In this document: positions 6,471 to 13,384 of the stretch, piece after piece | Numbering within the stretch: the first letter of the stretch is position 1 | How the letters are laid out: the number at the start of each line of letters is the position of its first letter | Source of the DNA: Desulfobacteraceae bacterium | GTDB lineage: Bacteria > Desulfobacterota > Desulfobacteria > Desulfobacterales > Desulfosalsimonadaceae | Assembly: GCA_027353395.1 (NCBI GenBank) | Contig: DAIEHU010000041.1 | Span: 1 to 13,384, forward strand | Direction: 5' to 3' | Length of the DNA stretch: 13,384 bases | The notes under the pieces: model-generated | Databases searched by the model: none | The model's input: only the letters and a program-made list of their open reading frames with translations | Told to the model about the DNA's origin: nothing | Position numbers and translations under genes: made by a program

Positions 6471-7805
6471 ATGATGAACAAGCGAAACAAAATGATTTTA
6501 ATGGGATTGGTATTCGGGGGCGCAATGGTCGTTGGAATATATTTCTATCAGGCCGGGGGCCCGATGGAAGAGACACCCCCGCGGCAAACCTCAAAAAGCG
6601 CGGCGGCAGGGAAGATGGAAAAAATTGCGAAGATGGCTGCTTCTCCCCTTGATAAATCCAGCCTGGAGGCTCCGGCCGCGGCCACGTCATCTGGTGTCAA
6701 CCCCTATATTTCCTATCCAGAAAACTTCCTGAAACTTTTGGGACTCGATATCAAAAAAATCATTAAAGAACGCGATGCCTTTAAAAACACCGTTGTCCAT
6801 GTAGAATGGATGGATCACGTTAATGAGGTGCTCAAAAACCTTGATCCTGAAAAAAAAGAGGCGATCATTAAAAATCATACAACGCTTCTTTATATAAAAG
6901 ATCTGCTGAATGAAGCCTATCTCTCCGGAAAAATTGATCATGATACGTTTATCAAGGCAGTGACCGATTTGATGAAATGGCATCAGCAGACCTATCAATC
7001 CATGCTGACCGGATCCGAATATGAAGAACTGTATGGCGCCAAGCCTGAGGCCGCTAATGATATAATCGATGGGGTGATGGAGGCTGCGCCCAGATACAGT
7101 TTTATCCTGAACCAGCAGATACCGGCGGATGAAGTTACAAAACAAGTGCAGGGATACAAACTCGAACAGATCGACTCTCATTTTAAAAAAATGATACTCG
7201 ACAGAGAACAAATCGGTAAAAAAATCGGTGACGGATCGATGATGCTTGAAGAAGCAAGAAAAGCCTTGCAAAAAAGCCAGCAGGAATTCATCGCCAAATG
7301 TAAAGAGTTATTGACCGAAGATGAAATCAATACGATTTTCGGCTCTGCCGCCGCGCTGGAAACCGGCGGGACGCAAACAGCGCCGCCGGCGGTTTTAGGG
7401 GATTCGGATCAAACAGAACTCGGCTTTGAAATTGAAAACCCAAACACCAGCATAAAAATGGTCAAAGACAAACTTGATAAAAATAAACTTGAAGATATTA
7501 AATTTTTTTATCAGCAGCGGACAAAAGAGAGAGATGATCTGATTACGAAACTGGATGCCGGGGAAATAAAACCAGATGCAATGGAAAATATTTCAAAAGA
7601 AATGGACGCTGCTTTTAAAGAAAATTGCCGCAGCACCCTGACGGATGAGCAGTATCAATTGATTTTTGACAACCAGAATGCTGCGGAAACAACATCCTCT
7701 GACATTCAGGGCGCGCAATCAAGTTTTGAAAACCAGGATGCAGGGGCGGAAGAATCCGCGACCTCTGCCAATGGATTGACCGGACAGGCTATCCCTCAGA
7801 AATAA
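6471..7805 (+). CDS. Membrane-anchored helical protein with three diverged ~60-residue repeats
   Basis: The 444-aa protein starts at ATG 6471 with AGGAA seven bases upstream. Residues 8-26 are a single hydrophobic N-terminal segment (MILMGLVFGGAMVVGIYFY), a signal anchor or uncleaved signal, followed by a Pro/Ala/Ser-rich linker to about 78. The remainder is charged and strongly helical. Three segments align with each other: about 133-190, 234-292 and 343-401. Each begins with an Ile-started helix, has a central L/I-x-x-G turn (SGKI, GDGS, AGEI), then an A/F-containing helix, and ends LTGSEYEELYG, LTEDEINTIFG or LTDEQYQLIFD. The LTxEQ-like endings faintly recall the LTxxQ motif of Spy/CpxP periplasmic chaperones. 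The tail (400-444) is acidic and disordered. The anchor-linker-helical-arm architecture also resembles membrane-tethered steric chaperones, but lipase-chaperone motifs were not seen. The family is not recognised. Confidence 0.8.
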   Translation: MMNKRNKMILMGLVFGGAMVVGIYFYQAGGPMEETPPRQTSKSAAAGKMEKIAKMAASPLDKSSLEAPAAATSSGVNPYISYPENFLKLLGLDIKKIIKERDAFKNTVVHVEWMDHVNEVLKNLDPEKKEAIIKNHTTLLYIKDLLNEAYLSGKIDHDTFIKAVTDLMKWHQQTYQSMLTGSEYEELYGAKPEAANDIIDGVMEAAPRYSFILNQQIPADEVTKQVQGYKLEQIDSHFKKMILDREQIGKKIGDGSMMLEEARKALQKSQQEFIAKCKELLTEDEINTIFGSAAALETGGTQTAPPAVLGDSDQTELGFEIENPNTSIKMVKDKLDKNKLEDIKFFYQQRTKERDDLITKLDAGEIKPDAMENISKEMDAAFKENCRSTLTDEQYQLIFDNQNAAETTSSDIQGAQSSFENQDAGAEESATSANGLTGQAIPQK

Positions 7806-7849
7806 AAAAGAACCGCGTATAGTCACCCTCTGCCACAATGAGGCGATAC

Positions 7850-8584
7850 ATGAAATTTAAACCGGCATTTTTCATTAGTGCAATCCTCTTTTTATTAATT
7901 TTTTCTGACGGCCAAGCCGGCGAAAAAAATTTGGCCCCCGCTCCACTGGCGGTGGTTGAGCAGCCAAATGCTGAGTTTGCGCGCGTAGTCGCCGGGACAC
8001 CGGTGGAACATCGATTCACGGTAAAAAACAGAGGAACGGCAAGGCTTGATATCATTAACGTCTATTCCGGGTGAGGATGCCTGGCCGCCTCGTATTCGAG
8101 GCAAATCCCTCCCGGCGGGACGGGCGAAGTGGCGCTGAAAATTAAAACCAACGGAGAAGCGGGCAATCGCGTCAAAAAAACCGCAACCGTATACACCAAC
8201 GATCCAGCCCATGCCACCATCCTGCTGACTCTTGCCGGGCAGGTGCTGTTCCCCGCCGACATTACCCCGAAAGCAGCCAGATTAATAGGGCAAGCCGGAC
8301 AGGAACTTAAGACCGAGGTCACCATTACGCCTCCGGAGCAGAATCCGTTTGACATTGTTTCCGCGACGGCTGAGAATGGCGCGAACATTCAATTCCAGAT
8401 CAAAAAGCAACACATTGCAGGCAAGCAATCGTTCATCCTTCTAGTAAAAAACCGGAAACCGGACCCAGGCCGCTATTTCGACATGATCGTTTTAAAATCC
8501 ACCAGCGCTGTCAGCCCGGAACTTCACATCCGTGTTTACGGGATCATCCGTGAAGCCACGTCTGCGGTCAATCCCCAGAAATAA
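7850..8584 (+). CDS. Exported DUF1573-type protein with in-frame TGA, probable selenoprotein (Sec75)
   Basis: Reading through the TGA at 8072-8074 gives 244 residues. The ATG at 7850 is chosen because GAGG lies six bases upstream; the in-frame ATG at 7838 lacks a site. Residues 1-24 are a signal peptide (MKFKPAFF, hydrophobic core, GQAG). Residues about 32-130 match DUF1573 (an Ig-like ASH-type fold): VVEQPNAEFARVVAGTPVEHRFTVKNRG, then YSG-U-GC-LAASY where relatives have a CGC motif, then IPPGGTGEV and TATVYTNDP. Residues 135-244 form a second beta domain. Sequence on both sides of the TGA is in the same frame and belongs to one domain, and the residue replaced is a Cys. A SECIS-like stem-loop follows. 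The UGC motif suggests a redox or metal site in the periplasm. The alternative is a recent nonsense mutation. It lies 44 bases after the repeat protein gene, probably in the same operon. Confidence 0.8.
8067..8115 (+). promoter_or_regulatory. Candidate bacterial SECIS element
   Basis: An upper stem GCCTCG/CGAGGC (8087-8092 with 8097-8102) is perfect, with a TATT loop. If its last G-C pair opens, the loop begins with G, as bacterial SECIS models expect. The loop starts 18 bases after the TGA, within the usual 16-37 range. A lower stem also forms: CCGGG (8067-8071) with CCCGG (8111-8115) and GGAT (8075-8078) with ATCC (8105-8108), placing the UGA in a small internal loop as in known formate dehydrogenase elements. 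Folded by hand. Confidence 0.6.
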
Positions 8585-8704
8585 CAAGAAAAATCACGGC
8601 AAAGTACTGCTGAAGCGGCATTCCCGCCAGGATTTTTAAGCGCAATCATCTCCGGTGGCATTGGAAAGCGATATTTTGGTATCCGGATTCCGGAAGCAAA
8701 CCGG

Positions 8705-10021
8705 CTACTTCCCCGCTGTTTTAATATCCCGCGCAATCTGACATACATCCGCCATGATTTTTTCAACATCCAGGGTCAGAAGCCGTCTGTTTTCCATCAC
8801 GAGCTGTCCGCCGATGATGGATGCAGCCACATCATGCCCGCCCGCTGCGTACACCAAATGGGAATACACGTTATACATGGGCGTCAAATGGGGTTTGCGG
8901 GTATCTACCACAATCACATCCGCCTTTTTTCCGATCTCAAGAGAGCCGGTGACGGCGGAAAGTCCCAGGGCTCTTGCCGCGTCAATGGTGGCCATCTTCA
9001 GAACCGCTGGAGCATCCATAACGGTTGGGTCCATGCAGTTGACCTTGTGAAGCTTGGCGGCGGTGTCCATTTCTGAAAACATATCCAGATTGTTGTTGCT
9101 GGTGCATCCGTCCGTACCCAGGCCGACACACACACCGGCCTTCATAAGCCTCGGCACGGGTGCAATGCCTGAGGCCAGCTTCATATTGCTTTCCGGATTA
9201 TGAGAAACTTTCACCTGGTTCGCCGCCAGGAGTTCCATGTCCGGTTCGGTCACGGTCACGCAATGACAGGCCAAAAGCCGGGGGGACAAAATTCCGATAT
9301 CAGCCAGATGCCCCACCGGTGATTTGCCATATCGCTCATGCATCGTCGTGTTTTCACTCCGGGTTTCCGCCACATGAATGATCAAGGGGACATTATGGGA
9401 TTCCGACAGGCGGGCCGCCCTCATCAGGAGTTCCGGCGCACACAGATACGGCGAATGGGGCTCCACCGCCACCGTGACAAGCGGGTCATCCCGCCATTTT
9501 TGAATCAGGTTTTCCGTATAGACAAACCCCTGTTCAATGGGCCCGTAGCAGGGAGAGGGAAAATCATAGAGAACCTCACCTACCACGGCTCTCATGCCTG
9601 CGATTTTTGCGGCTTGCGCCACTGCGTCTTCAAACAGGTACATATCCGCAAAACATGTGGTCCCGGATAGAATCATCTCCGCGCATGCCAGCAAGGCTCC
9701 GGCATGAACCTTTTGATAATCCAGGTTGGCTTCCGCCGGAAAAATATAATCGTGGAGCCATGTCATGAGGGGCAAATCATCGGCCAGCCCCCGGAAACAG
9801 GTCATGGCCGCGTGGGTGTGGGTATTGACAAGTCCCGGCATGATAATCCCGCCGCTTGCATCAATGATTTTCAAGGCTTCACCATCGGGGAATCCTGCAG
9901 CAGGCCCGATATCCGCAATCCGGTCGCCGGATATGGCCACCGCGCCGTTCTGGATGATGCGGTCTTTGCTGTCCAGGGTCACAACAACACCGTTTGTTAC
10001 CAGGATATCATATGGTTTCAT
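8705..10021 (-). CDS. mtaD: 5-methylthioadenosine/S-adenosylhomocysteine deaminase
   Basis: The 438-aa cytoplasmic amidohydrolase hydrolytically removes the 6-amino group from methylthioadenosine or S-adenosylhomocysteine, giving the inosine analogues. Metal and catalytic motifs are all present: H68-x-H70 in NTHTHAAM, H216 in IIHVAETRSE with E219, H253 in CHCV, and D304 in GTDGCTSNN. The sequence begins with the N-terminal beta-sandwich of metallo-dependent hydrolases (DILVTNGVVVTLD) and returns to it at the end (LEIGKKADVIVVD). Length and motifs match the MtaD/SsnA branch. Its ATG overlaps the TGA of the purine nucleoside phosphorylase gene (ATGA), with AAGGAG 11 bases upstream inside that gene, so the pair is coupled. 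Related branches (guanine deaminase, chlorohydrolases) are less likely given the neighbour. Confidence 0.88.
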   Translation of the reverse strand: MKPYDILVTNGVVVTLDSKDRIIQNGAVAISGDRIADIGPAAGFPDGEALKIIDASGGIIMPGLVNTHTHAAMTCFRGLADDLPLMTWLHDYIFPAEANLDYQKVHAGALLACAEMILSGTTCFADMYLFEDAVAQAAKIAGMRAVVGEVLYDFPSPCYGPIEQGFVYTENLIQKWRDDPLVTVAVEPHSPYLCAPELLMRAARLSESHNVPLIIHVAETRSENTTMHERYGKSPVGHLADIGILSPRLLACHCVTVTEPDMELLAANQVKVSHNPESNMKLASGIAPVPRLMKAGVCVGLGTDGCTSNNNLDMFSEMDTAAKLHKVNCMDPTVMDAPAVLKMATIDAARALGLSAVTGSLEIGKKADVIVVDTRKPHLTPMYNVYSHLVYAAGGHDVAASIIGGQLVMENRRLLTLDVEKIMADVCQIARDIKTAGK

Positions 10022-10848
10022 AATATGGCCAGCTCCTTTACGACCGATTCAATGATGGCGGACATTCGGATAGCGGCGCTTTGCGCCACCGCGACAATCC
10101 CGGCTTCCGTATCCGGCGTGGGATTATCCGGGTCATTGATATTGGTGATGGTGGAAAGCCCTATTATTTTAATGCCTGCGTGAACAGCGGCAATGGCTTC
10201 CTGAACCGTCGAAAAACCCACGGCATCCGCGCCGATCTGCCTCAAAAACCGGGTTTCCGCCGATGTTTCAAGGGATGGGCCTTTTAACCCGGCGTAAACA
10301 CCCTTGCGAATTTCCCATCCGCAGGAAATGGCGGCATTCCGGGCAAGGCCGGCCAGTCGCTTGTCATACACAGCCGTCATGTCCGGAAACCGAGGCCCCC
10401 AGTCATCTTCGTTGGGCCCTGCCAAAGGATTTTCTCCGGTCAGGTTAATATGATCTTCAATCACCATGATGTCTCCCGGATGAAACGCCAGGTTCAGCCC
10501 CCCCGCGGCATTGGTCAGAATCAGGGTGCTGATCCCAAGCATCCGCATCACCCGGATCGGAAAGGCCACTGTCTGCGAGGAATAGCCTTCATAGAGATGA
10601 AGGCGGCCCTGCATGGCAAGCGCCTGAATGCCCGCAAGGGTTCCGGATACAAGCCGGCCCGGATGGCTCCGCACGGTTGAGCGGGGGAAATGAGGAATAT
10701 CCGCGTAATCAATTGACGCCCTCACATCCATTGCGTCGATACTTTCGCCAAGACCGCTGCCGGTCATGATGGCGACAGACGGCGCGCAGCCAATCCGGGG
10801 CTTTAAATAATCAACCGCCGCGGCCACTTTTTCTTTATACGTTTGCAT
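10018..10848 (-). CDS. Purine nucleoside phosphorylase, PNP/MTAP (trimeric) family
   Basis: From ATG 10848 the protein is 276 aa, the normal family length. It cleaves purine nucleosides with phosphate to give base plus ribose-1-phosphate. Motifs: GSGLG (30-34, phosphate), GRLHLYEGYS (81-90), TNAAGG (112-117), GPSLET (190-195) with the purine-binding Glu194, VGFSTVQE (210-217) and TN at 235-236. Glu194 and the Asn in TITN point to 6-oxopurine substrates (inosine, guanosine) rather than adenosine-type MTAP specificity. That fits the deaminase next to it, whose product is an inosine analogue. The usual VGMSTVPE reads VGFSTVQE; the Met-to-Phe change near the ribose site could accommodate a 5'-alkylthio group (inference). 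Starting at 10980 would add 44 residues encoded inside the acsE terminator, so that start is rejected. No strong ribosome binding site is visible. Confidence 0.9.
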   Translation of the reverse strand: MQTYKEKVAAAVDYLKPRIGCAPSVAIMTGSGLGESIDAMDVRASIDYADIPHFPRSTVRSHPGRLVSGTLAGIQALAMQGRLHLYEGYSSQTVAFPIRVMRMLGISTLILTNAAGGLNLAFHPGDIMVIEDHINLTGENPLAGPNEDDWGPRFPDMTAVYDKRLAGLARNAAISCGWEIRKGVYAGLKGPSLETSAETRFLRQIGADAVGFSTVQEAIAAVHAGIKIIGLSTITNINDPDNPTPDTEAGIVAVAQSAAIRMSAIIESVVKELAIL

Positions 10849-10960
10849 ATTATTACCAATTTTTATTCCCAGAAAACGGGCGATCTGCCCGCAAAAAATC
10901 CCGACGCGGAGAACGGGCGCCATTTGCGCCGGATACAGGGCCGCCTTGAACAGGGCGGAC

Positions 10961-11006
10961 AATAAAAAGAGGGCCGCCATCCCGATGCAGGATTAGGGCC
11001 CTCTTT
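10961..11006 (-). terminator. Intrinsic terminator after acsC-acsE
   Basis: AAAGAGGGCC (10966-10975) and GGCCCTCTTT (10997-11006) form a perfect 10-bp stem with a 21-base loop. On the minus strand the stem is followed by TTTTTATTG, giving a U-rich tail. It lies 27 bases after the acsE stop and separates acsCE from the phosphorylase/deaminase pair. Confidence 0.88.
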
Positions 11007-11032
11007 ATATCAACAAAATCAAAAGTCAGCGA

Positions 11033-11923
11033 TTACAAATCCAGCCATGAATCGGAATACAAGGTTCTGCCCAGGATAACATCAACGGTTTTCACATAAT
11101 CCGCCAGTTCCTTGGGCAAGCTGCTGATGGCCGGCGCATTGCCGTCCATGGCCGCATAAACCACATCCACGATGTCCTGGCGTTTGCCTTTGGCGATGGC
11201 CGTCAGTTTCTCGTCCAGAGGATCTGAAATCACGGAATACATGCCGTATTTTTCCAGCATGACCATGTAGGTGGAGTTCAGAATCGGGCGCAGGTGGGTC
11301 GGAGGGCCGTTGGAAATATTGGACAGCCCGCAGGTGCTTTTTGCGCCAGGCGCAATGTCAGCAATCATTTTCTGGAATTCCAGAAGGCTGACGCTCTGCT
11401 GCTGCTGAATATTGACCGGGGTCACAATGCCGTCCACCCAGATGCGGTCATTTTCGATGCCCGCCTCATTGGCGGCATAGACCAGTTCCACACACAGCGC
11501 GGCGCGTTCGTTCTCGTCCCTCGGCAGACCTTCCGGCCCCCACATCAAGGCGATAAAGTCCGCATTGTATTTTGCGGCCAGGGGAATCATTTTTTCATAC
11601 CGTTCCACCCGGCACATGATGGAATTGATCAGGGGCGCCTTGGCGGTGGGTTTGTACACCTTGAGCCCGGCCTCGATGGCGTCGATATTGGATGTATCCA
11701 GCACCAGCGGAATATCATCCACCACTTCCTGAACCGTCTGAATGACCCAGGGCATCAATTCAGTACCGTCTTTCTTTGCCGGTCCAAGATTAATGTCAAT
11801 ATAATCCATACCCTGTTTCTTTTGAAACAGCGCTTCTTCCTGGATTGGCTTGGGATCGCGGGCTTTGAACGCGCCGCCAATCTTTTTGGACATCACATTC
11901 AAACTTTCACCAATAAGTAACAT
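11033..11923 (-). CDS. acsE: Methyltetrahydrofolate:corrinoid/iron-sulfur protein methyltransferase
   Basis: AcsE moves a methyl group between methyl-H4folate and the cobalt of the corrinoid iron-sulfur protein in the Wood-Ljungdahl pathway; in sulfate reducers the pathway can run oxidatively. The 296-aa protein has the pterin-binding TIM-barrel motifs: MLLIGESLN at the start, YIDINLGP (41-48), LVLDTSNIDAIEAGL (73-87), the D164 region WVDGIVTP, and CGLSNISNG (198-206) with the conserved Asn202 equivalent. The ATG at 11923 has GGAGGT seven bases upstream; the TTG at 11938 overlaps that site and is rejected. It is some 30 residues longer than the Moorella enzyme as I recall it, mostly a C-terminal-half insertion (about 240-280). 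acsC is 23 bases upstream and a terminator follows. Confidence 0.93.
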   Translation of the reverse strand: MLLIGESLNVMSKKIGGAFKARDPKPIQEEALFQKKQGMDYIDINLGPAKKDGTELMPWVIQTVQEVVDDIPLVLDTSNIDAIEAGLKVYKPTAKAPLINSIMCRVERYEKMIPLAAKYNADFIALMWGPEGLPRDENERAALCVELVYAANEAGIENDRIWVDGIVTPVNIQQQQSVSLLEFQKMIADIAPGAKSTCGLSNISNGPPTHLRPILNSTYMVMLEKYGMYSVISDPLDEKLTAIAKGKRQDIVDVVYAAMDGNAPAISSLPKELADYVKTVDVILGRTLYSDSWLDL

Positions 11924-11946
11924 TTGTCCTACCTCCAAATAATAAG

Positions 11947-13287
11947 TTATAATCTGGCCTTTAAAAACGCAGGCAGATGCGGCGCTTCTCTCGGACCCAC
12001 AATAATGTTCCAGCCCGGCAGCTCTTCTTCAATTTCGCCCACGATGGCAGCAGCATAACCAGGGATAATGAGTTCTTTCTTTTTCACCTTATCCATAATA
12101 CCGGATTTTTTGACAAACATGCCCACATCATCACCGGCGAATTTACCGGCCGCCCATGCCGTCATGACAGACAGACCTTCCGTATCCTTGATGAGCAGCC
12201 AGGAAGGAACCTTGCTGCCCTCGACTTCCCCGGAAACGATAAAATAGGTGAGCGCAAAGTTGGTGGTGATCATCACCGGTGAATTTTCATCCGGATTTCC
12301 GATTTCATAAATGCCTTCGGTCACTGTCATGGGCCGCTGAGGATCGGTAAAGATATTCAAGCGCTCAAGCAGCAGCGGGAACAGGGATTCCGTCTTAAAA
12401 TCAGAAAGCACGGCGATAGCGCCGTATTTGGCGATGAACATGGCGGCCAGCATGGTTTCCATATCCAGATTGGACGCCATTTCGCACGGGAAGGTGATGG
12501 TGGGGAACCCTAATGACCGGTTGCCTGCCTTTAACGCCGCACGCCGGATGGCCACCTGATCTTCGAACGCCTGTTTGACGTCACGGGCACCGGAGTCGAT
12601 CACCAGTTTTTTCAAGCCCATGCCCACCAGTTTATCGGTCAAGGGAATCAGCGCATCAATGGAATCCGCTTTAACGGCCAGGGGCAGGTCATTTTCCTTG
12701 GCCAGCGCGCCGAATGCGTCTACTGTGGCCGCAGTAGCCGCATAAATCAGGGGATTTTTGAAACGGGTTGCTTCCACCGCCGCTTTCATGGCGTCGATGT
12801 TTTGGGACATCAAGATCAAATTAAATTCGGATGTCTCAGCGATAGTTTTGGCGGTCTGGGCGAAGGCTTTGGCGTCTCCGGCGTCTTCGACAGCCACTAT
12901 CTCGGGACGAAGGTTCAAACCCACCCGTTCATATTGGAAGGCATTCCAAGCCGACAGTTTGGCTTTGAGGTCTTTTTCCGTGGTATCGGATTTTATCTTT
13001 GCGGCCAATGCCGTGGGATTAAAAAACGTTTTTTCATGCCGGTACAACACCGTCTCGCCGCCCACCGTAAATTTTCGAACACCCTTACCGATTTGAACGG
13101 GCAGAATCGGGGGCGCGGAAGCTTCCGCCAACTGCGCTCTTGCCTCTTCCGATACGTAAGGGCAACTGTCCAGCTCCGCCTTTCCGGATGCCAGGTTCAT
13201 TGCAAAGGCAAGACACGTCGGAACGCCGCATTCCTTGCAATTGGTCTTCGGAAGGAGCTTGAAAATCTGTATTCCAGTTAGTGCCAT
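11947..13287 (-). CDS. acsC: Corrinoid iron-sulfur protein large (gamma) subunit
   Basis: AcsC forms the CFeSP heterodimer with AcsD and carries methyl groups between AcsE and acetyl-CoA synthase. The 446-aa protein equals the family length. An N-terminal 4Fe4S domain shows C17-x2-C20-x4-C25-x16-C42 (KTNCKECGVPTCLAFAM). A TIM barrel occupies about 90-320. The C-terminal cobalamin-binding region holds GLSVMTAWAAGKFAGDD, KKSGIMDKV, LIIPGYAAAIVGEIEEELPGW and VGPREAPHLPAFL. The ATG at 13287 has AAGGAG seven bases upstream. acsE follows after 23 bases. The acsD, acsB and acsA genes are not in the window and may lie upstream beyond 13384. Confidence 0.96.
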   Translation of the reverse strand: MALTGIQIFKLLPKTNCKECGVPTCLAFAMNLASGKAELDSCPYVSEEARAQLAEASAPPILPVQIGKGVRKFTVGGETVLYRHEKTFFNPTALAAKIKSDTTEKDLKAKLSAWNAFQYERVGLNLRPEIVAVEDAGDAKAFAQTAKTIAETSEFNLILMSQNIDAMKAAVEATRFKNPLIYAATAATVDAFGALAKENDLPLAVKADSIDALIPLTDKLVGMGLKKLVIDSGARDVKQAFEDQVAIRRAALKAGNRSLGFPTITFPCEMASNLDMETMLAAMFIAKYGAIAVLSDFKTESLFPLLLERLNIFTDPQRPMTVTEGIYEIGNPDENSPVMITTNFALTYFIVSGEVEGSKVPSWLLIKDTEGLSVMTAWAAGKFAGDDVGMFVKKSGIMDKVKKKELIIPGYAAAIVGEIEEELPGWNIIVGPREAPHLPAFLKARL

Positions 13288-13384
13288 TTTTGTCTCCTTA
13301 AATATATACTTAAATCAATATTTTTATATCATTGCAGATATATGGTATGCAAAGGTGATTGACCATGGCATCGCAGGGGCCGAA
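13288..13384 (-). promoter_or_regulatory. AT-rich leader upstream of acsC, possible promoter
   Basis: The 97 bases before acsC are AT-rich, with no gene visible on either strand. On the minus strand a TTGCAT and a TATAAA separated by about 18 bases could be weak -35/-10 elements. The end of an upstream acs gene just outside the window is equally possible. Confidence 0.2.

Noticed and set aside
7838..8074. DUF1573 gene read as two separate short genes, or as a pseudogene broken by a stop
   Set aside because: Both halves are in the same frame and belong to one domain, the second half lacks a ribosome binding site and signal peptide, and the stop replaces a Cys of a conserved motif. Selenocysteine explains this better, though a nonsense mutation cannot be excluded.
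7790..8584. The repeat protein gene and the DUF1573 gene both end in CAGAAATAA (PQK at the C-terminus)
   Set aside because: The similarity is about ten bases and does not extend further, so it is probably coincidence rather than a duplication.
8585..8704. Possible terminator GCGG/CCGC (8615-8627) followed by GATTTTT between the convergent genes
   Set aside because: The stem is only four base pairs and the T-run is several bases away, so it is too weak to call. Nothing else was seen in this gap.
10849..10980. 44-residue N-terminal extension of the purine nucleoside phosphorylase
   Set aside because: It is encoded within and just after the acsE terminator hairpin and has no family counterpart.
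11924..11938. TTG start for acsE five codons upstream
   Set aside because: The TTG overlaps the GGAGG ribosome binding site of the ATG at 11923, where the family's MLxIGE start lies.

Overview
The window looks like chromosomal DNA of an anaerobic Desulfobacterota (former deltaproteobacterial) sulfate reducer or relative. The basis is the Wood-Ljungdahl genes acsC and acsE, a DUF3108 protein and an FmdB/radical-SAM pair of the kind common in that group, a GEMM-I riboswitch closely resembling the Geobacter type, and a probable selenoprotein. No rRNA, tRNA, CRISPR array, insertion sequence or phage gene was seen. The genus cannot be fixed from the sequence alone.

Left part (1-2376, + strand): the 3' portion of a DUF3108 envelope protein cut by the window edge, then a small FmdB zinc-ribbon protein and a B12-binding-type radical SAM enzyme, probably co-transcribed. 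A 301-base gap (2377-2677) has protein-like open frames on both strands but no convincing gene. Next comes a minus-strand operon (5435 down to 2678): a class III PLP aminotransferase, an unannotated 54-aa gene (3985-4149) whose stop codon overlaps the ribosome binding site of the next gene, and a DUF362 protein with a Cys-rich C-terminal region.

Centre (5436-8584, + strand), the most interesting part: an AT-rich divergent intergenic region ends in a GEMM-I cyclic-dinucleotide riboswitch with an overlapping intrinsic terminator. It precedes a small secreted Cys-rich protein with a GVCHQ-x-ANR motif, then a strong terminator, then a membrane-anchored helical protein built from three diverged ~60-residue repeats, then an exported DUF1573 protein. 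That last gene has an in-frame TGA at codon 75, where the family's CGC motif reads UGC. The frame continues after the TGA with good DUF1573 sequence, and a stem-loop at the right distance could be a bacterial SECIS. I interpret it as a selenoprotein, not a pseudogene. Together these suggest a cyclic-dinucleotide-controlled cell-envelope or secretion locus with a selenocysteine redox component. This grouping is an inference.

Right part (8705-13287, minus strand): acsC and acsE (corrinoid iron-sulfur protein large subunit and methyltetrahydrofolate:CFeSP methyltransferase) end at a perfect 10-bp-stem terminator. A purine nucleoside phosphorylase gene follows and overlaps by ATGA an MTA/SAH deaminase gene. 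The last two fit salvage of methylthioadenosine or S-adenosylhomocysteine by deamination and then phosphorolysis, next to C1/methyl-transfer metabolism.
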